Assembly: GCF_025699295.1 (NCBI RefSeq)
Contig: NZ_JAILWB010000004.1
Span: 124,001 to 188,000 of the forward strand
Direction: 5' to 3'
From: Hydrogenophaga sp.
Lineage (GTDB): Bacteria > Pseudomonadota > Gammaproteobacteria > Burkholderiales > Burkholderiaceae_C
Length of the DNA: 64,000 bases
Notes under the pieces: model-generated
What the model was told of the DNA's origin: nothing
What the model saw: the letters and a program-made list of their open reading frames with translations, nothing else
Database searches by the model: none
Made by a program: the position numbers and the translations under genes
Shown: positions 20,615 through 29,191 of the stretch, one piece after another
Numbering within the stretch: position 1 is the stretch's first letter
Layout: each line of letters begins with the position of its first letter

Positions 20615-21706
20615 ATGACGTTCGCTTTTGATGCCGCTCAACTCGTCTCGCAGATACAGGCTTGGGGCCAGGAGCTTGCATTTTCCCAAATTGGCGTCGC
20701 AGGTGTGGATTTGTCGGCCGCGGAACCGGGTTTGCAGGCCTGGTTGTCGGCTGGATGTCACGGTGACATGGGCTACATGGCCGCCCACGGCATGAAACGC
20801 GCACGGCCCGCCGAACTGGTGCCAGGCACGCTGAGCGTGATCACCGCGCGCATGGACTACCTGCCGCGCGCCACGCCCGAGGGCTGGCAGGCGCTGGAGT
20901 TGCGGCGCCTGGAGCATCCGGGCGAGGCCGTGGTGTCGATGTACGCGCGCGGCCGGGACTACCACAAGGTCCTGCGCAATCGCCTGCAGACGCTGGCCGA
21001 ACGCATCCAGGGCGCCGTGGGGCCGCTGGGTCACCGCGTGTTCACCGATTCCGCGCCGGTGCTCGAAGCCGAACTGGCACAGCGCAGCGGCCAGGGCTGG
21101 CGCGGCAAGCACACGCTGCTGCTGAATCGCGAAGCCGGGTCGATGTTTTTCCTTGGAGAGATCTACGTCGACCTCGCACTGCCCACCACCGGTCCGGTCA
21201 GCGAACACTGCGGCGCCTGCCGCGCCTGCATCGACATCTGCCCCACGCAGGCCATCACCGCGCCGCACCGGCTTGACGCACGCCGTTGCATCAGTTACCT
21301 CACCATCGAACACGGCGGACCGATTCCCGAAGAACTGCGCCCTCTGATGGGCAACCGCGTCTACGGCTGCGACGACTGCCAGCTGGTCTGCCCCTGGAAC
21401 AAGTTCGCCCAGCGCAGCCCGCTGCCGGACTTCGACGAACGCGAAGGCCTGAGCGGTGCGGCGCTGGTCGAGCTGTTTGCGTGGAGCGAAGAAGAGTTCC
21501 TGCGCCGCACCGAGGGCAGCCCGATCCGCCGCATCGGGCACGAACGCTGGTTGCGCAACATCGCTGTGGCGCTGGGCAACGCGCTGCGTGCGGGGCATGA
21601 CGACGAAATTCTGCGCGCGCTGCAGTCCCGTGCCGACCATCCGGGCGAGCTGGTGCGCGAGCACGTGGCGTGGGCCCTGGCTCAGGACGTCCCGACCGCG
21701 TCCTGA
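20615..21706 (+). CDS. queG: Epoxyqueuosine reductase
   Basis: Cobalamin- and 4Fe-4S-dependent enzyme making queuosine from epoxyqueuosine in tRNA. In 363 residues it has the proposed catalytic Asp in FTDSAPVLE (residue 144) and two ferredoxin-type clusters: CGACRACIDICP (C199, C202, C205, C209) and CDDCQLVCPW (C252, C255, C259), plus C225. The ATG at 20615 lies 10 bp after a TACAAT hexamer that could be a -10, so the leader may be very short. Its 3' end overlaps the convergent MarR gene by 25 bp. Confidence 0.95.
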   Translation: MTFAFDAAQLVSQIQAWGQELAFSQIGVAGVDLSAAEPGLQAWLSAGCHGDMGYMAAHGMKRARPAELVPGTLSVITARMDYLPRATPEGWQALELRRLEHPGEAVVSMYARGRDYHKVLRNRLQTLAERIQGAVGPLGHRVFTDSAPVLEAELAQRSGQGWRGKHTLLLNREAGSMFFLGEIYVDLALPTTGPVSEHCGACRACIDICPTQAITAPHRLDARRCISYLTIEHGGPIPEELRPLMGNRVYGCDDCQLVCPWNKFAQRSPLPDFDEREGLSGAALVELFAWSEEEFLRRTEGSPIRRIGHERWLRNIAVALGNALRAGHDDEILRALQSRADHPGELVREHVAWALAQDVPTAS

Positions 21707-22119
21707 AGCCGGTCGAGCAGGGCCAGCAGGGTGGAACGCTCGCTCTCGTCCAGACCGGCGGTCATGGTCTTCTCGAAACGCACAAGGTGCTGCTGCATCC
21801 TGCGTCGCAGCGCCAGGCCGGCAGCCGTGGCGCTCACACGCTGGCAGCGGCCGTCGTCGGGGTCGGGGCGGCTCTGCAGCAGGCCGCGCTCAAGCAGCAG
21901 CTTGACGACGCGGGCGATCTGGGCCTTGTCGCGCCCCGAGTGCTGCACCAGGTCGCGCTGCGTGGCGCCGTCGTGGCGCGCGAAGAAGGCCAGGCAACGC
22001 GCTTCCATCGACCCCAGTCCCTCGCCGTCATTTCGCATGGCTTCCCGCAGGTGGCGCCGCAGGCCATGCGTGATGTTGTGCAGGCGGTCCAGCACGTCGG
22101 TGTTCGTCTGTCGTGTCAT
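21682..22119 (-). CDS. MarR family transcriptional regulator
   Basis: A 145-residue winged-helix repressor. The HTH covers about residues 50-95 (TQRDLVQHSGRDKAQIARVV), followed by the wing PDPDDGRCQRV near 103-114 and C-terminal dimerisation helices. It is divergent from a siderophore-interacting protein gene, with an inverted-repeat operator overlapping that gene's promoter. Control of the flavin reductase is therefore likely. Its 3' end overlaps queG on the opposite strand. Confidence 0.92.
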   Translation of the reverse strand: MTRQTNTDVLDRLHNITHGLRRHLREAMRNDGEGLGSMEARCLAFFARHDGATQRDLVQHSGRDKAQIARVVKLLLERGLLQSRPDPDDGRCQRVSATAAGLALRRRMQQHLVRFEKTMTAGLDESERSTLLALLDRLQDAVGTS

Positions 22120-22135
22120 CGTGGGTCGTCCATGT

Positions 22136-22183
22136 GGTTGACATTGTCATCCAATCAGGGCATTATCGTTGTCATTATCAACC
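22136..22183. promoter_or_regulatory. MarR operator and sigma-70 promoter of the siderophore-interacting gene
   Basis: TTGACA (22138-22143) and CATTAT (22161-22166) are spaced 17 bp apart and read towards the siderophore-interacting protein. GGTTGACATTGTCA (22136-22149) and TGTCATTATCAACC (22170-22183) are an imperfect inverted repeat (11 of 14 positions match) that brackets the -10. TGACATTGTCA is itself a perfect palindrome over the -35. This is a classic layout for repression by the divergent MarR protein. Confidence 0.65.
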
Positions 22184-22193
22184 AGATGAAAAC

Positions 22194-23003
22194 ATGAATA
22201 CAAGCGAATCAAACGCCCTGGCCGTCGAGCGCGTGCGCCATGAGACCAAGGTACGCCGCCTGCAGGTGCTGCACATCGAGCAGGTCAGCCCGCATTTCCT
22301 GCGCGTGCGTCTCGCGGGCGATGCGCTGCGCGGCTTCGTCTCGGCCTCGTTCGACGACCACGTCAAACTCATGCTGCCGGCGCAACCGGGTACCCCGCTC
22401 GTGCTGCCCGAAGCCGGGCCGGACGGCCTGGCCCTGCCGCCGGGTGCCGAGCGCCCTGTCATGCGCGACTACACGCCGCGCCGCTTCGATGGCGAGGCTG
22501 GTCTGCTCGACATCGAATTCCTGCTGCACGGCGATGGCGTCGCATCACGCTGGGTCGGGCAGGCCCGCGAGGGCGACGAGGTGGGGATCGGCGGACCTCG
22601 CGGTTCCTTCGTGGTGCCGACGGGCTTCGACTGGCATCTGCTGGTGGGCGACGAAACGGCCCTGCCCGCTATCGCACGGCGGCTGGAGGAACTGCCCGAG
22701 ACCGCGCACGCGATCACGGTGATCGAGACCGCCGATGCCGGCGACCGGCGAGCGCTGAACAGCCGCGCGCATCTGCAGACGCACTGGGTCCGCAGCGGGG
22801 AGGTCAGCGCGCTGGCGAGCACCGTGCGGGCCCTGGCGCTACCGTCGGGCGAGGGTTTTGCCTGGGCCGCAGGTGAGGCCGCCAGCATGGTCGCCGTGCG
22901 CCAGGCTCTGGTGCAGGGGCATGGGATGGACAAGGCGCGCGTGCGCGCCTCGGCCTACTGGAAGCGCGGCAGCGTCGGCCACCACGAAACGCTGGGCGGC
23001 TGA
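22194..23003 (+). CDS. Siderophore-interacting protein (ViuB/YqjH-type ferric reductase)
   Basis: A 269-residue FAD-binding reductase expected to reduce ferric siderophores with NAD(P)H in the cytoplasm and release iron. The flavin motif MRDYTPRRF is near residues 89-97, the EFLLHGDGVASRWV block near 107-120, the GPRGSF phosphate loop near 134-139 and the C-terminal YWKRGSVGHHE typical of the family. The ATG at 22194 lies downstream of the promoter; an earlier frame would start before the -10. Iron and MarR control is an inference from context. Confidence 0.9.
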   Translation: MNTSESNALAVERVRHETKVRRLQVLHIEQVSPHFLRVRLAGDALRGFVSASFDDHVKLMLPAQPGTPLVLPEAGPDGLALPPGAERPVMRDYTPRRFDGEAGLLDIEFLLHGDGVASRWVGQAREGDEVGIGGPRGSFVVPTGFDWHLLVGDETALPAIARRLEELPETAHAITVIETADAGDRRALNSRAHLQTHWVRSGEVSALASTVRALALPSGEGFAWAAGEAASMVAVRQALVQGHGMDKARVRASAYWKRGSVGHHETLGG

Positions 23004-23005
23004 GT

Positions 23006-24568
23006 TCAGTTCGTGTAGCGCTGGCGCAGCTCGCGCTTGAGCAGCTTGCCGCTGGGGTTCTTGGGCAGGCTGTCGGTGAAGACCACGCGCTTCGGGCTCT
23101 TGAACGCGGCCATGTGCTGGTTGCAGTGCGCCACCACCTCGGCCTCGGTCAGCGTCTGGCCCGCCTTGACGACGATCACGGCGGTGACCGCTTCCACCCA
23201 CTTCGGGTCGGGCAGGCCGATCACCGCCACCTCGCTCACCGCCGGCAGGCGGTAGACCATCTCCTCCACCTCGCGGCTGGCCACGTTCTCGCCGCCGGTC
23301 TTGATCATGTCCTTCTTGCGGTCGACCACGGTGATGTAGCCCTCGTCGTCGATCACCGCGAGGTCGCCGCTGTGGAACCAGTCGCCCTCGAACGCGGCTT
23401 TCGTGCGCTCCGGGTCGTTGAAGTAGCCCAGCATCAGGTGCGGCGAGCGGTGCACGATTTCGCCGACCTCGCCCACGGCCACGTCCCGCATCGCGTCGTC
23501 GACCACGCGCGTCTCCACGTTGATCACGGCCTTGCCGCAGGAACCGGGCTTGCGCAACTGGTCGTTGGGGCCGAGCATGGTGGCCAGCGGCGCGATCTCG
23601 GTCTGGCCGTACAGGTTCCACAGCCGCACCGAGGGCAGACGCGCGGCCAGTTCCTTGAGCACCTCCACCGGCATGATGGAGGCACCGTAGTAGCCCTTGG
23701 CCAGATGTTTGAGCTTCGCCGCGTCGAACAGCGGCGAACGCAGCAGCGCGATCCACACCGTGGGCGGTGCAAAGAAGCTGGTGATGCCGTGGCGCTCGAT
23801 CAGCGCGAGCAGGTTGTCGGGCACCGGCCTGGCCGTGATCACGTTGCTGCTGCCGATGTAGATGGCCGGGCCGAAGAACACGTCAAGCTGCGCGCAGTGG
23901 TACAGCGGCAGCGCGTGCAGCGCGCGGTCGTCCTCGGCAATGTCCGCGTTGATCACGCAGCTCACGTACTGCCACAGCACGGCGTCGTGTGTGAGCATGG
24001 CGCCCTTGGGCGTGGACTCGGTGCCGCTGGTGTAGACGATCTGCGCCAGATCGTAGCTGCCCAGGCTCACGTCGGGCAGCGGGTCGGTGCAGGCGGCCAG
24101 CGTGTCGAACGCGTGCATGCCGGCGACCGGCTCGCTTGGGTCCTCCGAGGGCAGCCAGAGGTACTGGGCCACCTGCGTGTCCAGCGCTGCCGCCGCGCGC
24201 GCGAGCTCGGCCAGACCGCTGTCGGTGGCCAGCGTCCTGGCGCCCGCGTGGCGCAGGATATACGCGACCTCGTCGGCCTTGAGCATGAAGTTGATCGGCA
24301 CCATGACCGCGCCCCGGCGCGCCAGCGCGAAGCGCAGCGCGGCAAAGCCGTGCGAGTTGCGCGCCAGCACGGCCACCTTGTCGCCCTGCGCCACGCCGAT
24401 CCCGGCCAGGCCTGCGGCCAGGCGGCTGACCAGTGCGTCGAATTCGGCGTACGTCCATTGCGTGTCGCCGCAGACGATGGCGGTCTTGGCGGGCAGCCGC
24501 TGGGCGGTGCGGCGCAGGGCGTCGGCGATGGTCTGGCGGCGCACCACCGGGTGGATGGACGAGGGCAT
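23006..24568 (-). CDS. Acyl-CoA synthetase (AMP-binding ligase)
   Basis: Activates a carboxylic acid to acyl-AMP and then acyl-CoA. The 520-residue ANL enzyme has the P-loop YTSGTESTPKGA, LYGQTEIAP, the adenylate motif YFNDPERTK...GDWFHSGDLA and the hinge DRKKDMIKTGGEN. The C-terminal Lys is in LPKNPSGKLLKREL. The ATG at 24568 follows an AGGAGACATT ribosome site. It resembles medium/long-chain fatty-acid or aryl-acid ligases; specificity cannot be read. It is convergent with the siderophore-interacting gene with only 2 bp between stops and divergent from the MCE cluster. Confidence 0.92.
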   Translation of the reverse strand: MPSSIHPVVRRQTIADALRRTAQRLPAKTAIVCGDTQWTYAEFDALVSRLAAGLAGIGVAQGDKVAVLARNSHGFAALRFALARRGAVMVPINFMLKADEVAYILRHAGARTLATDSGLAELARAAAALDTQVAQYLWLPSEDPSEPVAGMHAFDTLAACTDPLPDVSLGSYDLAQIVYTSGTESTPKGAMLTHDAVLWQYVSCVINADIAEDDRALHALPLYHCAQLDVFFGPAIYIGSSNVITARPVPDNLLALIERHGITSFFAPPTVWIALLRSPLFDAAKLKHLAKGYYGASIMPVEVLKELAARLPSVRLWNLYGQTEIAPLATMLGPNDQLRKPGSCGKAVINVETRVVDDAMRDVAVGEVGEIVHRSPHLMLGYFNDPERTKAAFEGDWFHSGDLAVIDDEGYITVVDRKKDMIKTGGENVASREVEEMVYRLPAVSEVAVIGLPDPKWVEAVTAVIVVKAGQTLTEAEVVAHCNQHMAAFKSPKRVVFTDSLPKNPSGKLLKRELRQRYTN

Positions 24569-24691
24569 GCAATGTCTCCTGTTGCTGGGAACGTCAGCGC
24601 CGGATTCTGACCGGCGCGGGTTTCGCATGCTGTCACATTTGCAGGCTTGCGCGCCGATGCCCGGGCGCGGACCCACGGCTATCATCGGTTC

Positions 24692-25498
24692 ATGAACCCG
24701 GTGACCTCCGCGCAATCCACCCTGCACCGCTGGGGCCGGGCGGCGCGCGCGAGCTGGGACGCCTGGTGGCACACGCTGCTGGTGGGCGCGCAGATCCTGG
24801 TGCTGGCGCTCTCGCCGACGAGCTACAGCGCGGGCACGCACCGGCGCGCCGTGTTCGAGAGCCTGTACCGCGCCACCGCGCCTCTGCTCACCTGGTTCCT
24901 CACGCTCTCGGCACTGGTCAGCCTGGTGCTGATCCGCATCGTGGTGGCCACGGCCACCAGCTATGGCCTGTCGCAGTACGCGCTGGAGGTGCTGGTGCGC
25001 ACGCTGGTGCTCGAACTCATTCCGCTCTACGCCGCGCTGTTCGTCGCGGTGCGCTATGCCATGCCCGGCGCGCAGGCGGTGCGCAAGCAGCTGGCGCTGC
25101 AGCAGCGCGCAGGCCGCCTGCCCGAGCGGCAGATGCTGCTGGTGAACGAGTTGCTGCCGCGCGCGCTGGGCTGCGTGTTCTCGGTGCTGCTGCTCGCAGG
25201 GCTGAGTTCCCTGGTGGCCCTGATACTGACTTACCTCACGGTCTACGGCTTCTCGCCCTGGGGCCTGCCGGGTTACACGCACGCCGTTGGTGGCGTGTTC
25301 ACGCCCGCGGTCTCGCTCATCTTTTCGCTCAAGACCCTGTTCTTCAGCCTGGCGGTGGCGGTGGTGCCGCTGGCTGCGAGCGCCCAGCCGGACGCGCTGG
25401 GGAACTACACCCGTCGCAGCGACATGAGCGAGTTCGCGCGCCTGTTCTCGGTGGTGCTGCTGATCGAGGTGGTGTCGCTGGTGGGCAACTACTATTGA
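24692..25498 (+). CDS. MlaE-family permease of an MCE lipid transporter
   Basis: Inner-membrane permease of 268 residues. It has an amphipathic N-terminus and hydrophobic segments near 58-88, 100-125, 160-190 and 215-240. The LVRTLVLELIPLYAALFVAVR stretch is typical of MlaE proteins. It is followed 5 bp later by the MCE protein. An MlaF-like ATPase gene would be expected in front, but the next gene upstream is a divergent acyl-CoA ligase. The cluster must borrow an ATPase encoded elsewhere. Confidence 0.85.
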   Translation: MNPVTSAQSTLHRWGRAARASWDAWWHTLLVGAQILVLALSPTSYSAGTHRRAVFESLYRATAPLLTWFLTLSALVSLVLIRIVVATATSYGLSQYALEVLVRTLVLELIPLYAALFVAVRYAMPGAQAVRKQLALQQRAGRLPERQMLLVNELLPRALGCVFSVLLLAGLSSLVALILTYLTVYGFSPWGLPGYTHAVGGVFTPAVSLIFSLKTLFFSLAVAVVPLAASAQPDALGNYTRRSDMSEFARLFSVVLLIEVVSLVGNYY

Positions 25499-25503
25499 AG
25501 ACC

Positions 25504-26517
25504 ATGAATCCCACGCCACCCCCCTCACCCACGCCCGCCGACGCGCCACCGGTGAAGAACCTGGAGCTCAAGGCCGCGCTGCTGCTGGTGCTCATGGTGG
25601 TCTTGCTGCTGGGCTCGGCCGCCTACATCCTGTATGCGCGCGGCGTGCTCGAACCCACGCAGCGGCTGGTGCTGATCTCGGACGATTCCGAGGGCGTCGT
25701 GGTCGGAATGGACATGACCTTTGCCGGTTTTGCCATCGGGCGCGTGGCGCGCATCGAACTGGCCGACGACGGCAATGTGCGCATCCTGATCGACGTACCC
25801 GAATCGGACGCGAAATGGTTGCGCACGTCGAGCATCTTCACCATGGAGCGCGGCCTGGTGGGCGGCACGCGCATCCGCGCGTACAGCGGCGTGCTGGACG
25901 ATCCGCCGCTGCCCGATGGCGCCGAGCGCACGGTGCTGCGCGGCGACACCGCGGCCGAGATCCCCAAGCTTGCCGCGAGCATGCGAGAGGTGCTGGAGAA
26001 CCTGGCCGCGCTGACCCGCAGCGACGGCGCGCTGGCCGGCACCCTGAGCAATGTGGCGGGTGCGACCGAGCGCCTCAAGGGTCCACAGGGCGCCATGGGC
26101 GTGCTGATGGGCAGTGACGAAGACGCGAAGAAGCTGGTGCTCACCATCGAGCGCACCAATGCTCTTCTGCTGCGCGCCGACGCGCTCGCCCGGCGGCTGG
26201 ACAGCCTGGCCGCCAACGCCGACCGGCAGGTGTTCGGCCAGGGCGCGGCGCCGGGTGAGGGCAGCCTGGCGGGCGATGCGCGCGCCACCGTCCAGCAGCT
26301 CACCGCCTTGCTGACCCAGGCCCGCACCAGCCTGCAGAAGGTTGACGCGGTGCTGGTCGAGGTGCAGGGTATCGCGGGCAACACCCGCGAAGCCACGGGC
26401 GACCTGGGCACGCTGCGCGGCGAGGTCGAGTCCAGCCTGCGCAAGGTGGAGTCGCTGATCAACGACATCAACCGCAAGTGGCCATTCGCCCGCGACACGG
26501 AGATCAAGCTGCCGTGA
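25504..26517 (+). CDS. MCE (MlaD-like) substrate-binding protein
   Basis: A 337-residue periplasmic protein anchored by one N-terminal helix (about residues 23-45). A single MCE domain (about 50-135; FAGFAIGRVARIELADDGNVRI) is followed by a long helical coiled region (about 150-330). It should form a hexameric ring that shuttles phospholipids or other lipids between the membranes, working with the MlaE-type permease directly upstream. Its stop overlaps the GTG of the lipoprotein gene. Confidence 0.88.
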   Translation: MNPTPPPSPTPADAPPVKNLELKAALLLVLMVVLLLGSAAYILYARGVLEPTQRLVLISDDSEGVVVGMDMTFAGFAIGRVARIELADDGNVRILIDVPESDAKWLRTSSIFTMERGLVGGTRIRAYSGVLDDPPLPDGAERTVLRGDTAAEIPKLAASMREVLENLAALTRSDGALAGTLSNVAGATERLKGPQGAMGVLMGSDEDAKKLVLTIERTNALLLRADALARRLDSLAANADRQVFGQGAAPGEGSLAGDARATVQQLTALLTQARTSLQKVDAVLVEVQGIAGNTREATGDLGTLRGEVESSLRKVESLINDINRKWPFARDTEIKLP

Positions 26518-27263
26518 ACACGATCACCCCTGCGCCGGGACCCAGGGTCCCGTCACCCCCTCAAGGGGGCAATGCCTGCGGCCCGGCGAAGCCGGTTCCG
26601 CGGCATTTCTGGACTGGCGTGTCTGCTTTCGTGGCGTTTTTTGCGCTGTCCGCCTGTTCCAGTCAGCCCCCCGCGCCCGAGTGGCAGATGAATGCGAAGG
26701 GCAGCGCGGAGCGCGCGGCCCAGGCGTGGCTGGTGGGGGACGCGCGCATCGAGGCGGCGGAGTTCGCGCGCGTGCGCGCCGCGCTGGCCAGCACCGGCCA
26801 GCCCGCGCTGCTGGCGCGTGCCGAACTGCTGCGCTGCGCCACGCGCGTGGCTTCGCTGGTGTTCGAGCCCTGCACCGGCTTTGACGCGCTGGCGCAGGAC
26901 GCGCAACCGGCCGAGCAGGCCTATGCGCGCTATCTCGCGGGCGCGGCCACGCCGGCCGACGTTGCGCTGCTGCCCGAAGCCCATCGCGCGCTGGTGCAAG
27001 GCGCCGCGCCCGAGGCGGCCCTGGCCGTGATCCAGGACCCGTTGTCGCGGCTCGTGGCCGCCGGCGTGTTGCAGCGACAGGGCCGGGCATCGGGCGAGGT
27101 GGCCGCGCGCGCAGTGGACACCGCGTCGGCCCAGGGCTGGCGCCTGCCCTTGCTGGCCTGGCTCAGGCTGCAACAGCAGCGCGCCCGGGAAACCGGCGCC
27201 GGTGACGAGGCCGCGCGCCTGCAACGGCGCATCGACCTCGTCTCCGGCACGGCAGCGCGCTGA
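26514..27263 (+). CDS. Lipoprotein of the MCE cluster, unusual N-terminus
   Basis: A 249-residue Ala-rich protein of no recognised family. It has a lipoprotein signal ending in LSAC (Cys at about residue 47) and helical repeats resembling SEL1/TPR-like packing, though this is not certain. A GTG overlapping the MCE stop (GTGA) is the only good start, but it puts about 25 residues encoded by three back-to-back hairpins in front of the signal peptide. A GTG near 26619 would give a very short signal. It probably completes the MCE system at the outer membrane, like MlaA or ABC-auxiliary lipoproteins; this is from context. Confidence 0.6.
   Translation: MNTITPAPGPRVPSPPQGGNACGPAKPVPRHFWTGVSAFVAFFALSACSSQPPAPEWQMNAKGSAERAAQAWLVGDARIEAAEFARVRAALASTGQPALLARAELLRCATRVASLVFEPCTGFDALAQDAQPAEQAYARYLAGAATPADVALLPEAHRALVQGAAPEAALAVIQDPLSRLVAAGVLQRQGRASGEVAARAVDTASAQGWRLPLLAWLRLQQQRARETGAGDEAARLQRRIDLVSGTAAR
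26537..26595. repeat. Three consecutive hairpins inside the lipoprotein 5' region
   Basis: GGGACCCAGGGTCCC (26537-26551, 7-1-7 perfect), CCCCCTCAAGGGGG (26556-26569) and CCGGC-GAA-GCCGG (26583-26595) stand in a row. The C5-loop-G5 element resembles the intergenic repeat near 54355-54369. An intergenic-type element here falls in frame within the start of the lipoprotein gene. Confidence 0.65.
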
Positions 27264-27267
27264 CGGA

Positions 27268-28245
27268 TCAGTTCACCTTGCCGATGCGCTGCACCACGGA
27301 TTTCATGGCCGCGGCGTCGGCCTTCACGAAGGCATCGAACTCCGAGGCGTCCTGGTACTGGAACCGGGTGCCGGCCGTGGTCATCACCTGGATGGTGCGC
27401 TCGTCGCGTGCGGCGGCGCGAGCGGCTTCGCGCAGCTTGTCGATCACCGGTTGCGGCGTGCCGGCCGGCGCAAACAGGCCCGCCCACTGCGAATAGCTGA
27501 CGTTCACGCCCAGCTCCTTGAAGCTGGGGACGTCGGGCAGCAGCGCCAGGCGGCCTTCGCCCCAGTGGGCCAGTGCGCGCATGCGCCCGCTCCTGATGTG
27601 GCCCACGACGCTGGCCGGCCCGCTCGCCAGGGCCTCCACCTGGTTGCCCAGCAGGCCGACGATGGCCGGGCCGGCGCCGGTATAGGGCACATGCAGCATG
27701 AAGGTGCCGGTGGCGGCCTTGAGCTGCTCCATCGGCACCTGCATGGTGCCGTAGTTGCCCGACGAACCGAAGCTGATGCGCCCTGGATTGGCCTTGGCGT
27801 GCGCGATGAACTCGGCATAGGTCTTCCAGGGGCTGTCGGCGCGCACCACCAGCACCGTCGGGTCGGCGGTCATGCGCGCGATCGGCGTGAGCTGGTTCAC
27901 CTCGAACTGCGGCGGACGCTCCAGGATGCGGTCGGCCTCGGGCAGCACCACCAGCGACGACAGCGCCATGAGGATGGTGTAGCCGTCTGCCGGCGCCTTG
28001 GCCACGGCGGCCATGCCGATGGCGCCACCCGCTCCGCCGCGGTTGACCACCACCACCGACTGGTTCAGGTGGCGCGCCATGGCCTCGGCCACCGGGCGGC
28101 CCACGGTGTCGGCCACGCCACCGGGCGGAAAGGGGACGATCATGGTCACGGGCTTGCTCGGGTAGGCGTCCTGCGCGGCGGCCAGGCCAACGGTGGCGGC
28201 CAGGGCGAGGGCGAGGCTGCACAGCTTGAGTGCGGTTCGGTTCAT
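27268..28245 (-). CDS. Bug-type tripartite tricarboxylate binding protein
   Basis: A 325-residue periplasmic solute receptor with a Sec signal (MNRTALK plus a hydrophobic run, cleavage near LAAAQDA). Bug landmarks are PVTMIVPFPPGGVADTVGRP, an APADGYTIL turn and LFAPAGTPQPVIDKL. The ATG at 28245 follows an AGGAGACATCGC ribosome site. It is the downstream partner of the FAH-family gene (46 bp gap), and both are presumably under the divergent GntR regulator. The ligand is probably an organic acid degraded by the FAH enzyme. Confidence 0.92.
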   Translation of the reverse strand: MNRTALKLCSLALALAATVGLAAAQDAYPSKPVTMIVPFPPGGVADTVGRPVAEAMARHLNQSVVVVNRGGAGGAIGMAAVAKAPADGYTILMALSSLVVLPEADRILERPPQFEVNQLTPIARMTADPTVLVVRADSPWKTYAEFIAHAKANPGRISFGSSGNYGTMQVPMEQLKAATGTFMLHVPYTGAGPAIVGLLGNQVEALASGPASVVGHIRSGRMRALAHWGEGRLALLPDVPSFKELGVNVSYSQWAGLFAPAGTPQPVIDKLREAARAAARDERTIQVMTTAGTRFQYQDASEFDAFVKADAAAMKSVVQRIGKVN

Positions 28246-28291
28246 GTGCGATGTCTCCTGTGTGTTGTCGGTGTTCAAGGGCGGAAAGCGG

Positions 28292-29164
28292 TCAGACGAA
28301 GCGGTTGCGCAGCGTGCCGATGCCATCGATCTCGATGCGCACCACGTCGCCGCTCTTCAGAAAGGTGGGCGGCGTCATGCCCAGGCCCACACCGGCGGGC
28401 GTGCCGGTGGCGATCACGTCGCCGGGGTAGAGCGTGATGCCGCGCGAGATGGTTTCAATCAGCGTCGGAATGTCGAAGATCAGGTCTTCGGTGCGGCCGT
28501 CCTGGCGCGGCTCGTCGTTGACCCAGCAGCGCACGCGCGTGTGCTGGCCATCGAGCTCGTCGGCGGTGACGATCCACGGTCCCATGGGGCAGAAGGTGTC
28601 GAAGCTCTTGCCCATGTCCCACTGCTGGTGGCGCATCTGCACGTCGCGCGCGGTCACGTCGTTGACGATGGTGTAGCCGTAGACGTGTTTCATGGCGTCG
28701 GCCCTGGCGATGTTCTTGCCACCGGTGCCGATGACCACGGCCAGCTCCGCTTCGTAGTCGATCTGCGGCGAGATGTGATCACCCGGCAGTTGCACCTCGT
28801 CGCCGTCGGCGATCACGCACTCGGGCACTTTGGTGAACACGATGGGCCAGGCCGCCGGATTGGTGTTGTTGTTCTTGAACACCGAGCCCTGCAGTTCCCT
28901 GGCGTGCTCGTGGTAGTTGCGGCCCACGCACCAGAGGTTGCGCCGGGGCAGGGGCAGCGGGGCCTCGAGCCGCACCTCGCCCAGCGCGAGGGCGTTGCCA
29001 GCCTCGGTGGGCAGCGGCAGGCCGGCCGCGCTGGCCTCGATCAGCGCGAGCGCGCCGAGCCGGGCGTCGGCCGGGTCCAGGGCCAGCGGGGTGATGGCCA
29101 GACCGTCGGCGGACACGCGCCCCACCTGGCGCCGGCCGTCGTGAACAAAAGTCGCAATGCGCAC
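28292..29164 (-). CDS. Fumarylacetoacetate hydrolase (FAH) family protein
   Basis: A 290-residue FAH-superfamily enzyme expected to cleave or decarboxylate a 2,4-dioxo acid using a divalent metal. Key blocks are CVGRNYHEHARE, the metal-binding DYEAELAVVIG, NDVTARDVQ, KSFDTFCPMGPW and the C-terminal GDVIATGTPAGVG. A GTG at 29164, 5 bp behind an AAGGAG site, gives the natural MRIATF start; no ATG fits. The substrate may be an acylpyruvate or 5-oxopent-3-ene-dioate. It is followed by a Bug protein and is divergent from the GntR gene. Confidence 0.9.
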   Translation of the reverse strand: MRIATFVHDGRRQVGRVSADGLAITPLALDPADARLGALALIEASAAGLPLPTEAGNALALGEVRLEAPLPLPRRNLWCVGRNYHEHARELQGSVFKNNNTNPAAWPIVFTKVPECVIADGDEVQLPGDHISPQIDYEAELAVVIGTGGKNIARADAMKHVYGYTIVNDVTARDVQMRHQQWDMGKSFDTFCPMGPWIVTADELDGQHTRVRCWVNDEPRQDGRTEDLIFDIPTLIETISRGITLYPGDVIATGTPAGVGLGMTPPTFLKSGDVVRIEIDGIGTLRNRFV

Positions 29165-29191
29165 ACACACTCCTTGTGAAAATCCGTAGAA

